The notes: a model not told the origin generated them from the letters alone. A stretch of 64,000 nt of DNA from Candidatus Coprovivens excrementavium (GCA_944363975.1 CALVVU010000003.1:124001-188000); one strand, 5' to 3'; counted from the stretch's first letter, positions 45,031 to 53,426 are shown. Translations and numbers: made by a program.

Positions 45031-45092
45031 GTACTGCGTTAATTGCGCAGTATATTCTAAGTAAAAGATTTTATCTTTTATTTAGAATATAC
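45031..45092 (+). repeat. double hairpin between genes A2 and A3
   Basis: First stem TACTGCG / CGCAGTA (45032-45052). Second stem TATATTCTAAGTAAAAG / CTTTTATTTAGAATATA (about 45051-45091, 18 bp). No T-run follows, so it is not a usual terminator; a processing or stability element is more likely. Cassette B has the same arrangement. Confidence 0.7.
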
Positions 45093-45114
45093 TTGTAGTA
45101 CGGGAGGGATTTTA

Positions 45115-45417
45115 ATGGCTTATAATATTGCTGCAAATAAAACAAAATTGACAGAATTATCTCAATCCTTAAGAGAAAAAAGAGCTAAATTAGAAGATGA
45201 AATAACTAGGATTTATGACGAAATAAATAATATGCATGATAGTTGGCATGGACAAAGTTATGCAACTTTTAGTTCAGAATGTTATAGTTATGCATCATCT
45301 TTACAATCCATGGTAACGCTTGTCGAAGCTTTTGCTGTGTTATTTGATGGTGATGTAATGACTAATGTAGAAGAATTTATTGATTCTTCAGAAAAAGCTT
45401 TTGAAAATATTGGATAG
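45115..45417 (+). CDS. WXG100 protein A3
   Basis: Product of 100 residues with W-H-G at 44-46 (NNMHDSWHGQSYATF), flanked by long amphipathic helices: a textbook WXG100 (EsxA-like) candidate. SD CGGGAGGG 8 nt before ATG. Sits 16 bp before the 480-residue gene and just after the double-hairpin spacer, exactly as B3 does in cassette B. It probably serves as the secretion partner or structural Esx of the locus. Confidence 0.8.
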   Translation: MAYNIAANKTKLTELSQSLREKRAKLEDEITRIYDEINNMHDSWHGQSYATFSSECYSYASSLQSMVTLVEAFAVLFDGDVMTNVEEFIDSSEKAFENIG

Positions 45418-45432
45418 ATTAGGAGTTTTATT

Positions 45433-46875
45433 ATGGGAACGAAGACAAATTCTTTTTCTTATGAAATACCAAAACAACGTAGTGATATAATTACAGATAC
45501 GGAACTTTTTAATTCTGAAAATTTACAAGCTGCTTCTAGTAGATTGGATGAAATTTTTGAAGAATTTGCTAATACGCTGATGGAATTGAATGAGTTAGTA
45601 AATGAGAGTGTGAATGTTTCTCCTGAGAGCTGTGTTTTTGGTGGAGGATACGGTGCACAATTATTGGATATGTGGAATCAAAATACATCGACTTTTAGTG
45701 ATTTTAAGTCTAATTTTAATGCTTGGTCGCAAGCAATTACTGTTATTGCTAATAGGAATTTAAATACAGATGCTATTGTTAAAGCTATTTATAATAATAG
45801 AACAACAGGAGCAGATTTAATGGGGTCTGGTAATAAAACAATTTCTCAAATAAGGGAAGAAATAATGGAACAAGACGCTATAGTTTCTGGCACGACTAAC
45901 TCTCGTAATGGTGAAACGCTAAATTATTATGATGATAATGGTAATTTAATAATGAAATTCAAGGATGAAAATGGTAATGTCTGGATGGAACATGTCAAAG
46001 ATGAAAATGGACGTGTTATTTCAACAATTTGTACTGATGAAAATGGTAACACATCTGAAATAACTATTAAAAGAGACTCAACCGGCAAAGAGACCGGTCG
46101 TACAGTTGTATATAAGGATAAGGATGGTAATATCTTAGATTCTGCTCCTGATTCATTTAGTGACAGAGGTTATCTACAAAATGTTAGCGCTGCTCAAAAA
46201 TTTCTTAATGAACATGGTGCTCCAGATGGATCACTTGAGTGGCAGGAAGCTTTTCAATCTCTTTCTAATGAAGATCAAGCTGCTGTATTAGCTGCTAATA
46301 ATGGAAAAGTCAATGATGATTTAGGAACAAATTATGGGTTGACTTCTGATGTTCCAACAAATGGAGAATATGATGGAAGGAATATTGTTGTCCCAGAATT
46401 ATCTGAGAGTGATTTTGACGGGTTGTCTAATGAAGAACAGGTTAGCTTAAAAAACTCTAATGCTCAATCAATTGTTGATTCCGCTTATGCTGTTCAGACT
46501 AATATTGATGGTGAAGCTGCTGCTTTGACTACTTTGAAAACAAATTTAGAGAGTAATGAATCTTATAAAGCGTTATCTGCCGAAAAACAAACAGAAATTC
46601 AAAATTATTTACAAGGTCAAATTGATTCTAGAACTACTTTATCCTCAAATATTACTGAAGAGTGTAAAAGTGGTGCATGGACTGTTGATGGAACAATTGG
46701 TGATGCTACAACTTATGTTTATGCTGTTGAAGATGGCTTTCTTGGAAGTGGTTCTCATTTTCAAGATTATAATGAAGCAGTCCAGACTGCAAAATCTTGG
46801 AATGAAACAATTAATAGTATGGATGATTTAAATAAAACAACAGCTGTTTTAAATAGCTATGGAGTATTTTTTTAA
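45433..46875 (+). CDS. T7 cassette A mid-size candidate substrate
   Basis: Product of 480 residues. N-terminal helical domain (to about 130) with the motif VFGGGYGAQLLDMWNQNTSTFSDFKSNFNAWSQAITVIA (68-106), which is clearly related to residues 53-91 of the cassette B protein at 51718. Residues 164-240 carry repeated D-E-N-G-N units (DDNGN, DENGN, DENGR, DENGN, DKDGN) like short beta-hairpin repeats. The C-terminal 230 residues are helical, with EAAALTTLKTNLESNESYKALSAEKQTEIQNYLQ; no signal peptide or membrane segment. An Esx-like secreted protein is the likely class; its activity is unknown. Confidence 0.65.
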   Translation: MGTKTNSFSYEIPKQRSDIITDTELFNSENLQAASSRLDEIFEEFANTLMELNELVNESVNVSPESCVFGGGYGAQLLDMWNQNTSTFSDFKSNFNAWSQAITVIANRNLNTDAIVKAIYNNRTTGADLMGSGNKTISQIREEIMEQDAIVSGTTNSRNGETLNYYDDNGNLIMKFKDENGNVWMEHVKDENGRVISTICTDENGNTSEITIKRDSTGKETGRTVVYKDKDGNILDSAPDSFSDRGYLQNVSAAQKFLNEHGAPDGSLEWQEAFQSLSNEDQAAVLAANNGKVNDDLGTNYGLTSDVPTNGEYDGRNIVVPELSESDFDGLSNEEQVSLKNSNAQSIVDSAYAVQTNIDGEAAALTTLKTNLESNESYKALSAEKQTEIQNYLQGQIDSRTTLSSNITEECKSGAWTVDGTIGDATTYVYAVEDGFLGSGSHFQDYNEAVQTAKSWNETINSMDDLNKTTAVLNSYGVFF

Positions 46876-46953
46876 TAATATAATTTAAATTTTAAATGAT
46901 TGTTTTTAGATTTGACTCGAGTGACGTTATAGAAAATTAAGGAGGAATATTAT

Positions 46954-47190
46954 ATGGATTATTCTACTTTGGGTGGCGTAATTTCAAAATTAACATCATT
47001 GAAAAGTAGGGTTAATACTTTGAAAAGTAAATGTAATTCTGAAATATTGATGTTAGAAAATGATCAATGGTCTAAAGTTGAAACTTATTTACAAGGAGTT
47101 ATTGATTCAATACAGAATGCTATTGATAATTGGCCTTCCACTTATGGAACACCAATGAAAACAAAGGATGAAGAAGTAAAAAGTAAATGA
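46954..47190 (+). CDS. small helical protein, cassette A
   Basis: Product of 78 residues (MDYSTLGGVISKLTSLKSRVNTLKSKCNSEILMLENDQWSKVETYLQ). Two helices separated by a short turn, WXG-like in size minus one arm, SD AAGGAGG. Ends 25 bp before the 817-residue gene; in cassette B the same slot holds a 141-residue protein. Small helical proteins just before large T7 cargo often act as targeting partners in other LXG loci; that role is inferred here. No conserved motif found. Confidence 0.55.
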   Translation: MDYSTLGGVISKLTSLKSRVNTLKSKCNSEILMLENDQWSKVETYLQGVIDSIQNAIDNWPSTYGTPMKTKDEEVKSK

Positions 47191-47215
47191 TTGAGGAAAT
47201 GGAGGTAAAAAAAAT

Positions 47216-49669
47216 ATGGGAACATTTGTACAGTTTAGTCGAGATAACGTTGTAAATGCCTTAAATTCAATAGAAAATTGCGATGAAGCGTTAAATAATG
47301 TTGTTACTTCTATTTCTGAATTTATATCAAGCGCAAATAAGGAATCTTCTACATGGACTAATTATGTTAAAGTGGAATCTGAGTCAGTTATTGACAGTTA
47401 TGATGAAAATGGGAATGTTGAGAGTTCTCATATGGAGTATTGGACGAATTTTAATTCTGGACGTTGTAGAGATAGAAATACAGCTCTAGAGAATGGCAAA
47501 TCAACATGTAGAAGTGATTATATAACTCCATATAATACGTTAGCTGACCAGCTTAGTTCTGCGTGGGAAACACTTAAATCAGAAGTTAATGAAAAAATAA
47601 ATAATGTTGAACTGTGTTTAAAGGCTATTGAAACTGCGGCTACAACTTTTGATGGATTATCTTCTAGTATTTCTAGTGCACTAGGTGAGTTGGAAGCAGC
47701 TGGAATGGCAGATAATATTGCGGTAGAGGTTAATGATGACGGAGTTGAAGTTGTATATTATCAGTTGCTTGACGATGATGGTAATGTTATAGGTAAGTAT
47801 AGTGTATCTGAAATGGTTAATGCTTTTTATACATATACTGGATCAGCAATGTCTTCAGTTGTATCAACAGGGTTGATGTTTGGTGATGAAGAAATTCCAG
47901 AAGGTTATTTAAATAATATTATTTCTGGTGTCGGAACGGATGTGTATAAACAACTTGATTTAGGTTTTATGTCAATTGCATCAAAAGGAAGCATTGAAGG
48001 TGTTTATGAAGAACTTATTGGAGAGGACTATAATGAAGCTACTATAACTAAAGAATTTGAGTCTATAATAAAAGATAAATATGTTACTGATGATAAAACG
48101 GCTTCTGAGTTATATAGTAAACTATTGAATGATGATACTAATGCATTATTATCAGCTGGAGCAGCTTTTGGACTAGGTTCTGCAGCTTTAAGAGGCGAAA
48201 AAACTTATTCTGATGAGAATGTTGAGGAAAATAAAAAGAGAATTGAACAAATGCAAAACTCGTCTGAGATTGCTGCTGAAAAAGAAGGTTTACCTGGAGA
48301 GGCTGAATGGCCATCTATTACTGATGAAGATAAAAAGAACGAATTATTAGGAGAAATTGGAGTAGTAGGCTCTGTAGATGGTATAGGTATTGATAATTTA
48401 CTTTCAGAAAATGAAGGGGCAGTTAATCTAGAAGATTCAACTAATGATTCTTTAGAACTAGATCCTGATGAATCTTTACAAACAGATTATGAGGCTGATA
48501 GAATATCTGATATTATGGATAAACTTGGAGATTCTGATTTACCTGCTAATATTGACCCAGAAACAAGAACTCCAGAAGAAATTGATAGTGAAGCAAGAGA
48601 TGAGTATTTCGAACAAAACGAAGATACTTTATACGAAGAACGTGAGCAACATATTGATGAGTATCAATCTATGGATGAAAGTGAAAAACAAAGTGCTTTA
48701 GAAGAACTTGGTTATTCAAAAGAAGATGCTGCGAAGTTAGTAGCGGCACCAGCGGCTGGTCAAACTGCTTATGTATATGGTAAATTTAATCAATCTTTAT
48801 CTAATGCATCTAATAATATAGCTGCTGCTGAAGGTGTTAATAATTTTGTATCAGGTTATGACAGTAAGAATACATTAACTAATGTTACAAATAAGACGGC
48901 TAATGTAGAGTTAACACCAACTTCTGATAATGTTCAAACTGCAAGACAGCAATTAAATGTTGCTAAAGATAATTATGATAGTAGTGTTACAAAAGCTAAT
49001 AATGCTATAGATAAAGCTTCTACTGCTAAAGATAAGTATAATAAAGTTCTTAAAAATATTCAGGATAAAAATGGAGAAGATCCTAAGAATTGGACTGATG
49101 AACAGGTTGATGAGTATAATGAAGCAGCAACAATGTATAATGATGCTGTAAAAGAAGCTCAAGAAGCTGCTAAAGAAGTAGAGTCAGCTAAGCAGTCATA
49201 TAATCAAGAAAAAGAACAATATCAAGCAGTATATGATAAATGGCGTGAAGAAGCTGAAGAAGATGTTGGTATTACTGGATCTGAAATTGATAATAATACG
49301 AATTCTTCAGAACCTAATACTGATGGAATTGTACATGAAGATAATACACCAGTTCAAACAATACCAGACAAGATTGATGATAATTCTATAAGTATTGGAA
49401 ATGAAGGTATTCAAAGCGATGTAGGTGGACAAGTTAATGGAGCTACACAAGTAAAACCTAATACAGAACCAAGTGTTGATATTGATCAATCTGGTATTAC
49501 AATTGATGAGCCAATAATTGATAATTCTGGTAACAATGTAACAGAATCTGTAGATGATTCATCTATAAATATTGGAGAACCTACTAATGATATTCCAGTA
49601 ATGGATGATGGTAAACCGGTGATGACAGAAGAGGTAAAACCTAATACTGATAATATAACGGAAATATAA
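47216..49669 (+). CDS. large T7 candidate substrate, cassette A
   Basis: Product of 817 residues, start MGTFVQFSRDNVVNALNSIENCDEALNN with SD GGAGG. N-terminal helical Esx-like part (1-170), a segment with DALNAFYTY-type sequence (SEMVNAFYTYTGSAMSSVV) and LLSAGAAFGLGSAALRGE, then an acidic region. Residues about 480-680 hold a coiled-coil block with LEELGYSKEDAAKL, AEGVNNFVSGYD and KNGEDPKNWTDEQVDEYNEAATMYNDAV. The tail is acidic and Asn/Pro-rich (NIGEPTNDIPVMDDGKPV). The cassette B 727-residue protein shares all these blocks in the same order. No enzymatic motif recognised; followed by DUF4176. Confidence 0.65.
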   Translation: MGTFVQFSRDNVVNALNSIENCDEALNNVVTSISEFISSANKESSTWTNYVKVESESVIDSYDENGNVESSHMEYWTNFNSGRCRDRNTALENGKSTCRSDYITPYNTLADQLSSAWETLKSEVNEKINNVELCLKAIETAATTFDGLSSSISSALGELEAAGMADNIAVEVNDDGVEVVYYQLLDDDGNVIGKYSVSEMVNAFYTYTGSAMSSVVSTGLMFGDEEIPEGYLNNIISGVGTDVYKQLDLGFMSIASKGSIEGVYEELIGEDYNEATITKEFESIIKDKYVTDDKTASELYSKLLNDDTNALLSAGAAFGLGSAALRGEKTYSDENVEENKKRIEQMQNSSEIAAEKEGLPGEAEWPSITDEDKKNELLGEIGVVGSVDGIGIDNLLSENEGAVNLEDSTNDSLELDPDESLQTDYEADRISDIMDKLGDSDLPANIDPETRTPEEIDSEARDEYFEQNEDTLYEEREQHIDEYQSMDESEKQSALEELGYSKEDAAKLVAAPAAGQTAYVYGKFNQSLSNASNNIAAAEGVNNFVSGYDSKNTLTNVTNKTANVELTPTSDNVQTARQQLNVAKDNYDSSVTKANNAIDKASTAKDKYNKVLKNIQDKNGEDPKNWTDEQVDEYNEAATMYNDAVKEAQEAAKEVESAKQSYNQEKEQYQAVYDKWREEAEEDVGITGSEIDNNTNSSEPNTDGIVHEDNTPVQTIPDKIDDNSISIGNEGIQSDVGGQVNGATQVKPNTEPSVDIDQSGITIDEPIIDNSGNNVTESVDDSSINIGEPTNDIPVMDDGKPVMTEEVKPNTDNITEI

Positions 49670-49691
49670 TAGAGGAATATAGGAGGATATT

Positions 49692-50039
49692 ATGAGAGAA
49701 AAATATTTACCAATAGGAACAGTTGTTTTACTAAAAGGTGGTAAAAAAAGAGCAATGATAACAGGATTCTGTTCAGTTGCTCAAGAAAATCAAGAAAAGA
49801 TTTATGATTATAGTGGATGTGTTTATCCTGAAGGATATTTAAGTTCAAATCAAGTTTGTTTATTTGATCATAGTCAAATAGAAAAAATATTCTTTCTTGG
49901 TTTTGAAGATGAAGAAGAAGTTGCTTTTAAAGATAAATTAAATAAAATTGTAGCTTCTGTAGAAAATGGAACTGCTGAAAATGAACAAACTGTTAGTAAC
50001 GCTGCTGCAGCACCAATTTCTCCATTTGCTGGAAATTAG
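49692..50039 (+). CDS. DUF4176 protein A
   Basis: Product of 115 residues; starts MREKYLPIGTVVLLKGGKKRAMITGFC, the DUF4176 signature, and continues YDYSGCVYPEGYL...LFDHSQIEKIFFLGFEDEEE. DUF4176 proteins recur beside T7SSb effector genes; some act as partners, so a chaperone or adaptor role is possible. Its 5' 41 nt (49700-49740) are all but identical to 56078-56118 in the second cassette B copy. It closes cassette A, followed by a terminator. Confidence 0.8.
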   Translation: MREKYLPIGTVVLLKGGKKRAMITGFCSVAQENQEKIYDYSGCVYPEGYLSSNQVCLFDHSQIEKIFFLGFEDEEEVAFKDKLNKIVASVENGTAENEQTVSNAAAAPISPFAGN

Positions 50040-50045
50040 AATTTT

Positions 50046-50080
50046 AAAAGAGATGTCAAAATTACATCTCTTTTTGTTTT
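50046..50080 (+). terminator. terminator after cassette A
   Basis: AAAGAGATGT / ACATCTCTTT stem, loop CAAAATT, T-run. Confidence 0.8.
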
Positions 50081-50091
50081 AAATTTTATCA

Positions 50092-50120
50092 TTGATTAAT
50101 TGTTATAAATTTTATATAAT
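50092..50120 (+). promoter_or_regulatory. cassette B promoter
   Basis: TTGATT, 17 nt, TATAAT (50115-50120). The leader element starts 11 bases later, as in cassette A. Confidence 0.7.
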
Positions 50121-50130
50121 TAATAATATA

Positions 50131-50182
50131 AGGGTATGATAAAGTTGATAGGGGTGTTTGGTAAAAAGACAAGCATATTTCT
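50131..50182 (+). ncRNA. structured 5' leader of T7 cassette B
   Basis: AGGGTATG (50131-50138) pairs with CATATTTCT (50174-50182) through 8 pairs with one bulged U. The enclosed part shares AGTTG...GGGG...TTTGGT with the cassette A leader. Position relative to the -10 is the same in both. Confidence 0.4.
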
Positions 50183-50223
50183 TTGACTTATATTCTTATA
50201 ATAAAATTTATGGAGGTGAAATA

Positions 50224-50520
50224 ATGGCAAGTGGATTAGTAATCGACACTGACTTAGTTAATTCTTCTGGAAGTGGAATTAATACTAGCGGAACAAATTT
50301 CCAAGAACAAGTTTCTAGTTTCAAGTCTCATAGAGATGCTATATTATCTATTTGGACTGGAGTAGATGCTGATGAATTTGGAACTGTTGCTAATGAAGTT
50401 GCAGAATTACTTGATAAAGCTTCTATTACAGTTCAAGAAGTTGGTACTCATTTGGTAGATACTGCAGTTGCTATGGATCAAACTGTCGAAGAAAACAGAG
50501 GCAGAATGTCTGGAATTTAA
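50224..50520 (+). CDS. WXG100 protein B1
   Basis: Product of 98 residues with W-T-G at 44-46 (DAILSIWTGVDADEFG). Start ATG 50224 with GGAGGTG; an in-frame start at 50158 lies in the leader. Helix-turn-helix of canonical length, ends RMSGI. Position and size match A1. This is the clearest WXG100 hit of cassette B. Confidence 0.85.
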   Translation: MASGLVIDTDLVNSSGSGINTSGTNFQEQVSSFKSHRDAILSIWTGVDADEFGTVANEVAELLDKASITVQEVGTHLVDTAVAMDQTVEENRGRMSGI

Positions 50521-50550
50521 AATTTTATATAAGAAAGGAAAGTGAATTAA

Positions 50551-50847
50551 ATGGCTGTTAATACATTAGATTATGCTCAATATAATGCTGAGCATCAAGC
50601 AATTAATACATGCATTCAAAATATAGAAGCAGAATTAAATACTGCAAATACTAAATTGAATGAAGCTACTGCTGATGCATCTGGTCAATGGGCATCAACA
50701 GATATTGATGATTGGAATCAAATTTATAAAGATATAAATGCAAAATTTTCAAGACTTCAAGAATTAATGAAAGCTGCTGGAGTTTCAGCTGAAAGTACAC
50801 AATCAACTGAAAATGCATATAGTGGTTTTTCTGGAGTTTCTAGATAA
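50551..50847 (+). CDS. WXG100-like protein B2
   Basis: Product of 98 residues. Helical hairpin with Trp 47 in GQWASTDIDDWNQIYKDINAKF, i.e. W-x-S rather than W-x-G, and a short disordered tail (STENAYSGFSGVSR). SD AGAAAGGA. Corresponds to A2. Followed by the second double-hairpin spacer. Confidence 0.75.
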   Translation: MAVNTLDYAQYNAEHQAINTCIQNIEAELNTANTKLNEATADASGQWASTDIDDWNQIYKDINAKFSRLQELMKAAGVSAESTQSTENAYSGFSGVSR

Positions 50848-50853
50848 TAATTA

Positions 50854-50909
50854 TGTACTACTTAAGTAGTACATTGTAAGTTACTAAGTCAATTAGTAAT
50901 TTACAATGT
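50854..50909 (+). repeat. double hairpin between genes B2 and B3
   Basis: First: 20-nt perfect palindrome (50854-50873) centred on CTTAAG. Second: ACATTGTAAGTTACTA (50871-50886) paired with TAGTAATTTACAATGT (50894-50909), 16 bp with one G-U. No T-run. Same gene position as 45031-45092. Confidence 0.75.
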
Positions 50910-50936
50910 ATTATTTGACGGAAAGATGGTGTTGAT

Positions 50937-51479
50937 ATGGCAGGAAGTTGGGATTTTACTGCTGATAGTGAGATACAAACAGAGTTATCTAACAATTTAA
51001 ATGAGGCAGCAGATAAATTTGATAGTCGTGTGTCAGATATGTATAAAGAAATTGATTCTTTAGGTTCAAATAATTATTGGGTTGGCGAAGATTATAATGA
51101 ATTTAATACAGGTACTCATGGATATGAAAATGCTTTGAAAGATTTATCAGAAGGAATTAGAATGTATGGCAAACATTTTAGCGAAATGGCAAGTGGCACT
51201 GATACGCTTGCTACTGAGTTGATTTCTATAGTGCAAAATATGACTGGTTCTGGTAATGGTGGAGGTACAACTGGTGGCACAACTGGAGGAACTAGTGGTG
51301 GAAGTTCTGGTACTTCGACTGGTGGAGGAACAACTGGAAATTCGTCTGATGATGGTAATGCAGACAATGGTGGAACAACAACTGGTGACAATGGTGATGG
51401 CTCTACTTCAGCAGGTACTAATAATGATGGAACGAATAATTCAACGGGTGAAGATGGTTCGTCTAATGATGTTGTATAA
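50937..51479 (+). CDS. WXG100-domain protein with Gly/Thr/Ser-rich tail, B3
   Basis: Product of 180 residues. Residues 1-100 form a WXG100 domain with W-V-G at 48-50 (NNYWVGEDYNEFNTG). From about residue 105 on, the chain is almost purely Gly, Thr, Ser, Asn and Asp (SGNGGGTTGGTTGGTSGG...), a long flexible tail. A3 in cassette A lacks it. The tail raises the GC and produces long antisense frames. It resembles extended linkers of exported proteins; the end may have lost a further domain (see 51540-51668). Confidence 0.75.
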   Translation: MAGSWDFTADSEIQTELSNNLNEAADKFDSRVSDMYKEIDSLGSNNYWVGEDYNEFNTGTHGYENALKDLSEGIRMYGKHFSEMASGTDTLATELISIVQNMTGSGNGGGTTGGTTGGTSGGSSGTSTGGGTTGNSSDDGNADNGGTTTGDNGDGSTSAGTNNDGTNNSTGEDGSSNDVV

Positions 51480-51539
51480 TTGCTTTTTGAGAGAATTCGA
51501 TAAAATTTTTATATCTTTTGTGCAATGATGTCTTAATAC

Positions 51540-51668
51540 TGATTCATCTTGTTATTTAGAAAATAAAGTAACTATTGAATATGACAATGGGAAAATATTA
51601 TATTCAGATAGTCATTATGTAGATGTTATTTTAAGCACAATGGACAATAAAAAAAGTTTGAGTTAGAG
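51540..51668 (+). pseudogene. possible C-terminal gene remnant
   Basis: Frame TDSSCYLENKVTIEYDNGKILYSDSHY... runs about 42 codons to TAG with gene-like codon use, but has no start or SD and a stop just upstream. It lies in the 238-bp gap after B3. A lost end of B3 or a decayed gene would explain it. Confidence 0.3.
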
Positions 51669-51717
51669 TAAATAATTATAGAGAATAGAAAAAATTAACC
51701 TTATTTGGAGGTATAGT

Positions 51718-52989
51718 ATGGCAGAAAGAAAATTTGATTATAATAATGTTAGCACTGTCTATCAAAACATGAAAAAAATTACAGGTGATGCTAGTGATGG
51801 TGAGTCTATAGCTGGTATACTTCATAAAATCGATGAAGAAGTACATGATAAAGTAGATGTTTGTGAAGAAGCAATTTTTGGTGATTTGGGTAAGCAAATG
51901 TTACTTGACTGGGATAATACATCAGCAAACTTTGATAATTTTGTAACTAATTTTAGTAATTGGTCAACTTTAATTGCACAAAGTGCTGGGAATTATGCAC
52001 AATTTGAACAGGATATTGCTGGTTTCAAGCAAGCAAATCCTTTAGGTGTAACTAGTGGTGGTATTACTGATGCTTATACAAATACAGGATATTATGCGAA
52101 TAGTTATTCATCTGATGAAATAAAAGAATTAGAAGATTTGGCTGTTTTTTACGATTTAACAGGTGCAACATATATTGATACAGGTATGGTTGAATTTGCC
52201 AAAAAAAATAAAACATATAGAATTGCAAATTTTGCTTTAAATGTTGTTTCAATTGCTGGTTTTGCATTTTCTGGTGCTAAGATTGTTACGTCTGGAGCTA
52301 AATTCTTGACTACTGCTAAAAATGGAATGAAACCTCTTACTTCTTTAAAGGGTCTTGCTGCAAATGCTGCTAAAGGACTTAAAGGTATTCCAAAAGCTAT
52401 TAAATACTCTAAAACATTTGCAAAATTATTATTAGTTGGTGGTAAAACTTCTTCTAAAATTGCAACAGGATTTTGGAATAGTATTAGAACAGGAGCGAAA
52501 AGTGTTGCTTTAGTATCTGCAACTGGTGCATCGCTTGGAGTTATTAGTGATATTACTTATGCAATTGGCTCAGATTATGATTTATCAAAGTATGGAACTG
52601 GATATCAGAACGCTAATATGTTTACTGGTCAAGCTTTTTCTGTTGATAATAAAGACTATATATTTTTAGGCTCTACTAGTCAAGGCACTAATATATTTAC
52701 TGATGAAAATGATAATGTTTATTATTTGGATAGTAGTGGAAATATGAAAAATGCTACTATTACAGATTCTAGTGGTAATGAAAAAAATGCTACTCTTAAT
52801 GATACTGCTAATGAGTTCGAAATGAGACTTGGCGATGAAGTAGTAACTGAAAATGATTCCTTGTCTTCTGGAATTAGTTATAATTTAAGAGAGTATAATG
52901 ATAATTTAGATTCTTCTTACGAGAGTACTTTTGTTGATTCAACAGTTAATCAAGATGAGAAATTAGAAGATAATCTTGGTACTAATTAA
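51718..52989 (+). CDS. T7 cassette B mid-size candidate substrate with hydrophobic segments
   Basis: Product of 423 residues; SD TTGGAGG. N-terminal helical domain carries AIFGDLGKQMLLDWDNTSANFDNFVTNFSNWSTLIAQSA (53-91), the counterpart of the cassette A motif. Unlike A, it has two hydrophobic stretches: IANFALNVVSIAGFAFSGAKIV (169-190) and SVALVSATGASLGVISDITYAIG (about 262-284), with a Lys/Ala/Gly-rich stretch between. The C-terminal part has S-S-G-N type repeats (DSSGNMKNATITDSSGNEKNATL) like the DENGN units of A. A membrane-inserting exported protein is possible. Function unknown. Confidence 0.65.
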   Translation: MAERKFDYNNVSTVYQNMKKITGDASDGESIAGILHKIDEEVHDKVDVCEEAIFGDLGKQMLLDWDNTSANFDNFVTNFSNWSTLIAQSAGNYAQFEQDIAGFKQANPLGVTSGGITDAYTNTGYYANSYSSDEIKELEDLAVFYDLTGATYIDTGMVEFAKKNKTYRIANFALNVVSIAGFAFSGAKIVTSGAKFLTTAKNGMKPLTSLKGLAANAAKGLKGIPKAIKYSKTFAKLLLVGGKTSSKIATGFWNSIRTGAKSVALVSATGASLGVISDITYAIGSDYDLSKYGTGYQNANMFTGQAFSVDNKDYIFLGSTSQGTNIFTDENDNVYYLDSSGNMKNATITDSSGNEKNATLNDTANEFEMRLGDEVVTENDSLSSGISYNLREYNDNLDSSYESTFVDSTVNQDEKLEDNLGTN

Positions 52990-53000
52990 GGAGGGATATT

Positions 53001-53426
53001 ATGGGAACTTATGTTCAAACGGTAACTGAAGGGGATGTTACAACAACAACTGAGTATACTTGCGAAGAAAAAGGAATGCAATATACAATTATTTCTGAAG
53101 ATATAAAAAAGGACTTTGATTTTTTATTATCTAATGGAGAAATTGCTGATAAGTTAGATGAAATGTTAAAGGAATTAAGTTCTGCATCTTCTATTGTTGA
53201 CGCTTTTTCTTTTGAGAATGGTGCTGTCGAAAAAGATATTTCAAAGACTTATGACGAAATAAAAGCTGATGTTGAAAGTTTAAAAAGTTCTTTGCAAGTA
53301 TTACATGATGCTTTTATAACTGATATCGATAATGTTAATGCGGAATTAGAAACTAATTTTGGTCACTTTGTTGGTTATAGTGTAAGTGAAGGAAATAAAA
53401 CTACAACAACTACTAATAATTCTTAG
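53001..53426 (+). CDS. small protein, cassette B
   Basis: Product of 141 residues beginning MGTYVQTVTEGDVTTTTEYTC and ending in Thr/Asn-rich TTTTTNNS. The middle (about 35-125) is one helical hairpin: SEDIKKDFDFLLSNGEIADKLDEMLKELSSA and DEIKADVESLKSSLQVLHDAFITDIDNVNAEL. Start with SD AAGGAGG, 11 bp after the previous gene and 16 bp before the 727-residue gene. It fills the slot of the 78-residue protein in cassette A, but sequence similarity between them is not obvious. The opening MGTYVQ recalls MGTFVQ of the 817-residue protein. Confidence 0.55.
   Translation: MGTYVQTVTEGDVTTTTEYTCEEKGMQYTIISEDIKKDFDFLLSNGEIADKLDEMLKELSSASSIVDAFSFENGAVEKDISKTYDEIKADVESLKSSLQVLHDAFITDIDNVNAELETNFGHFVGYSVSEGNKTTTTTNNS

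Noticed and set aside
46556-46831. Second frame inside the 480-residue gene
   Set aside because: Basic/Leu-rich translation typical of an AT-rich shadow frame; the overlapping frame has good SD and homology to cassette B.
47216-49669. LXG toxin with a known nuclease or NADase domain
   Set aside because: No catalytic motif seen in the 817- or 727-residue proteins, and no clear immunity gene next to them; toxin function is not claimed.
50854-50909. Intrinsic terminator
   Set aside because: No T-run after either stem and the next cassette gene follows closely.
51116-51391. Minus-strand Pro/Val-rich frame
   Set aside because: Shadow of the Gly/Thr-rich tail of B3; no SD and composition follows from the GGT/ACA repeats.
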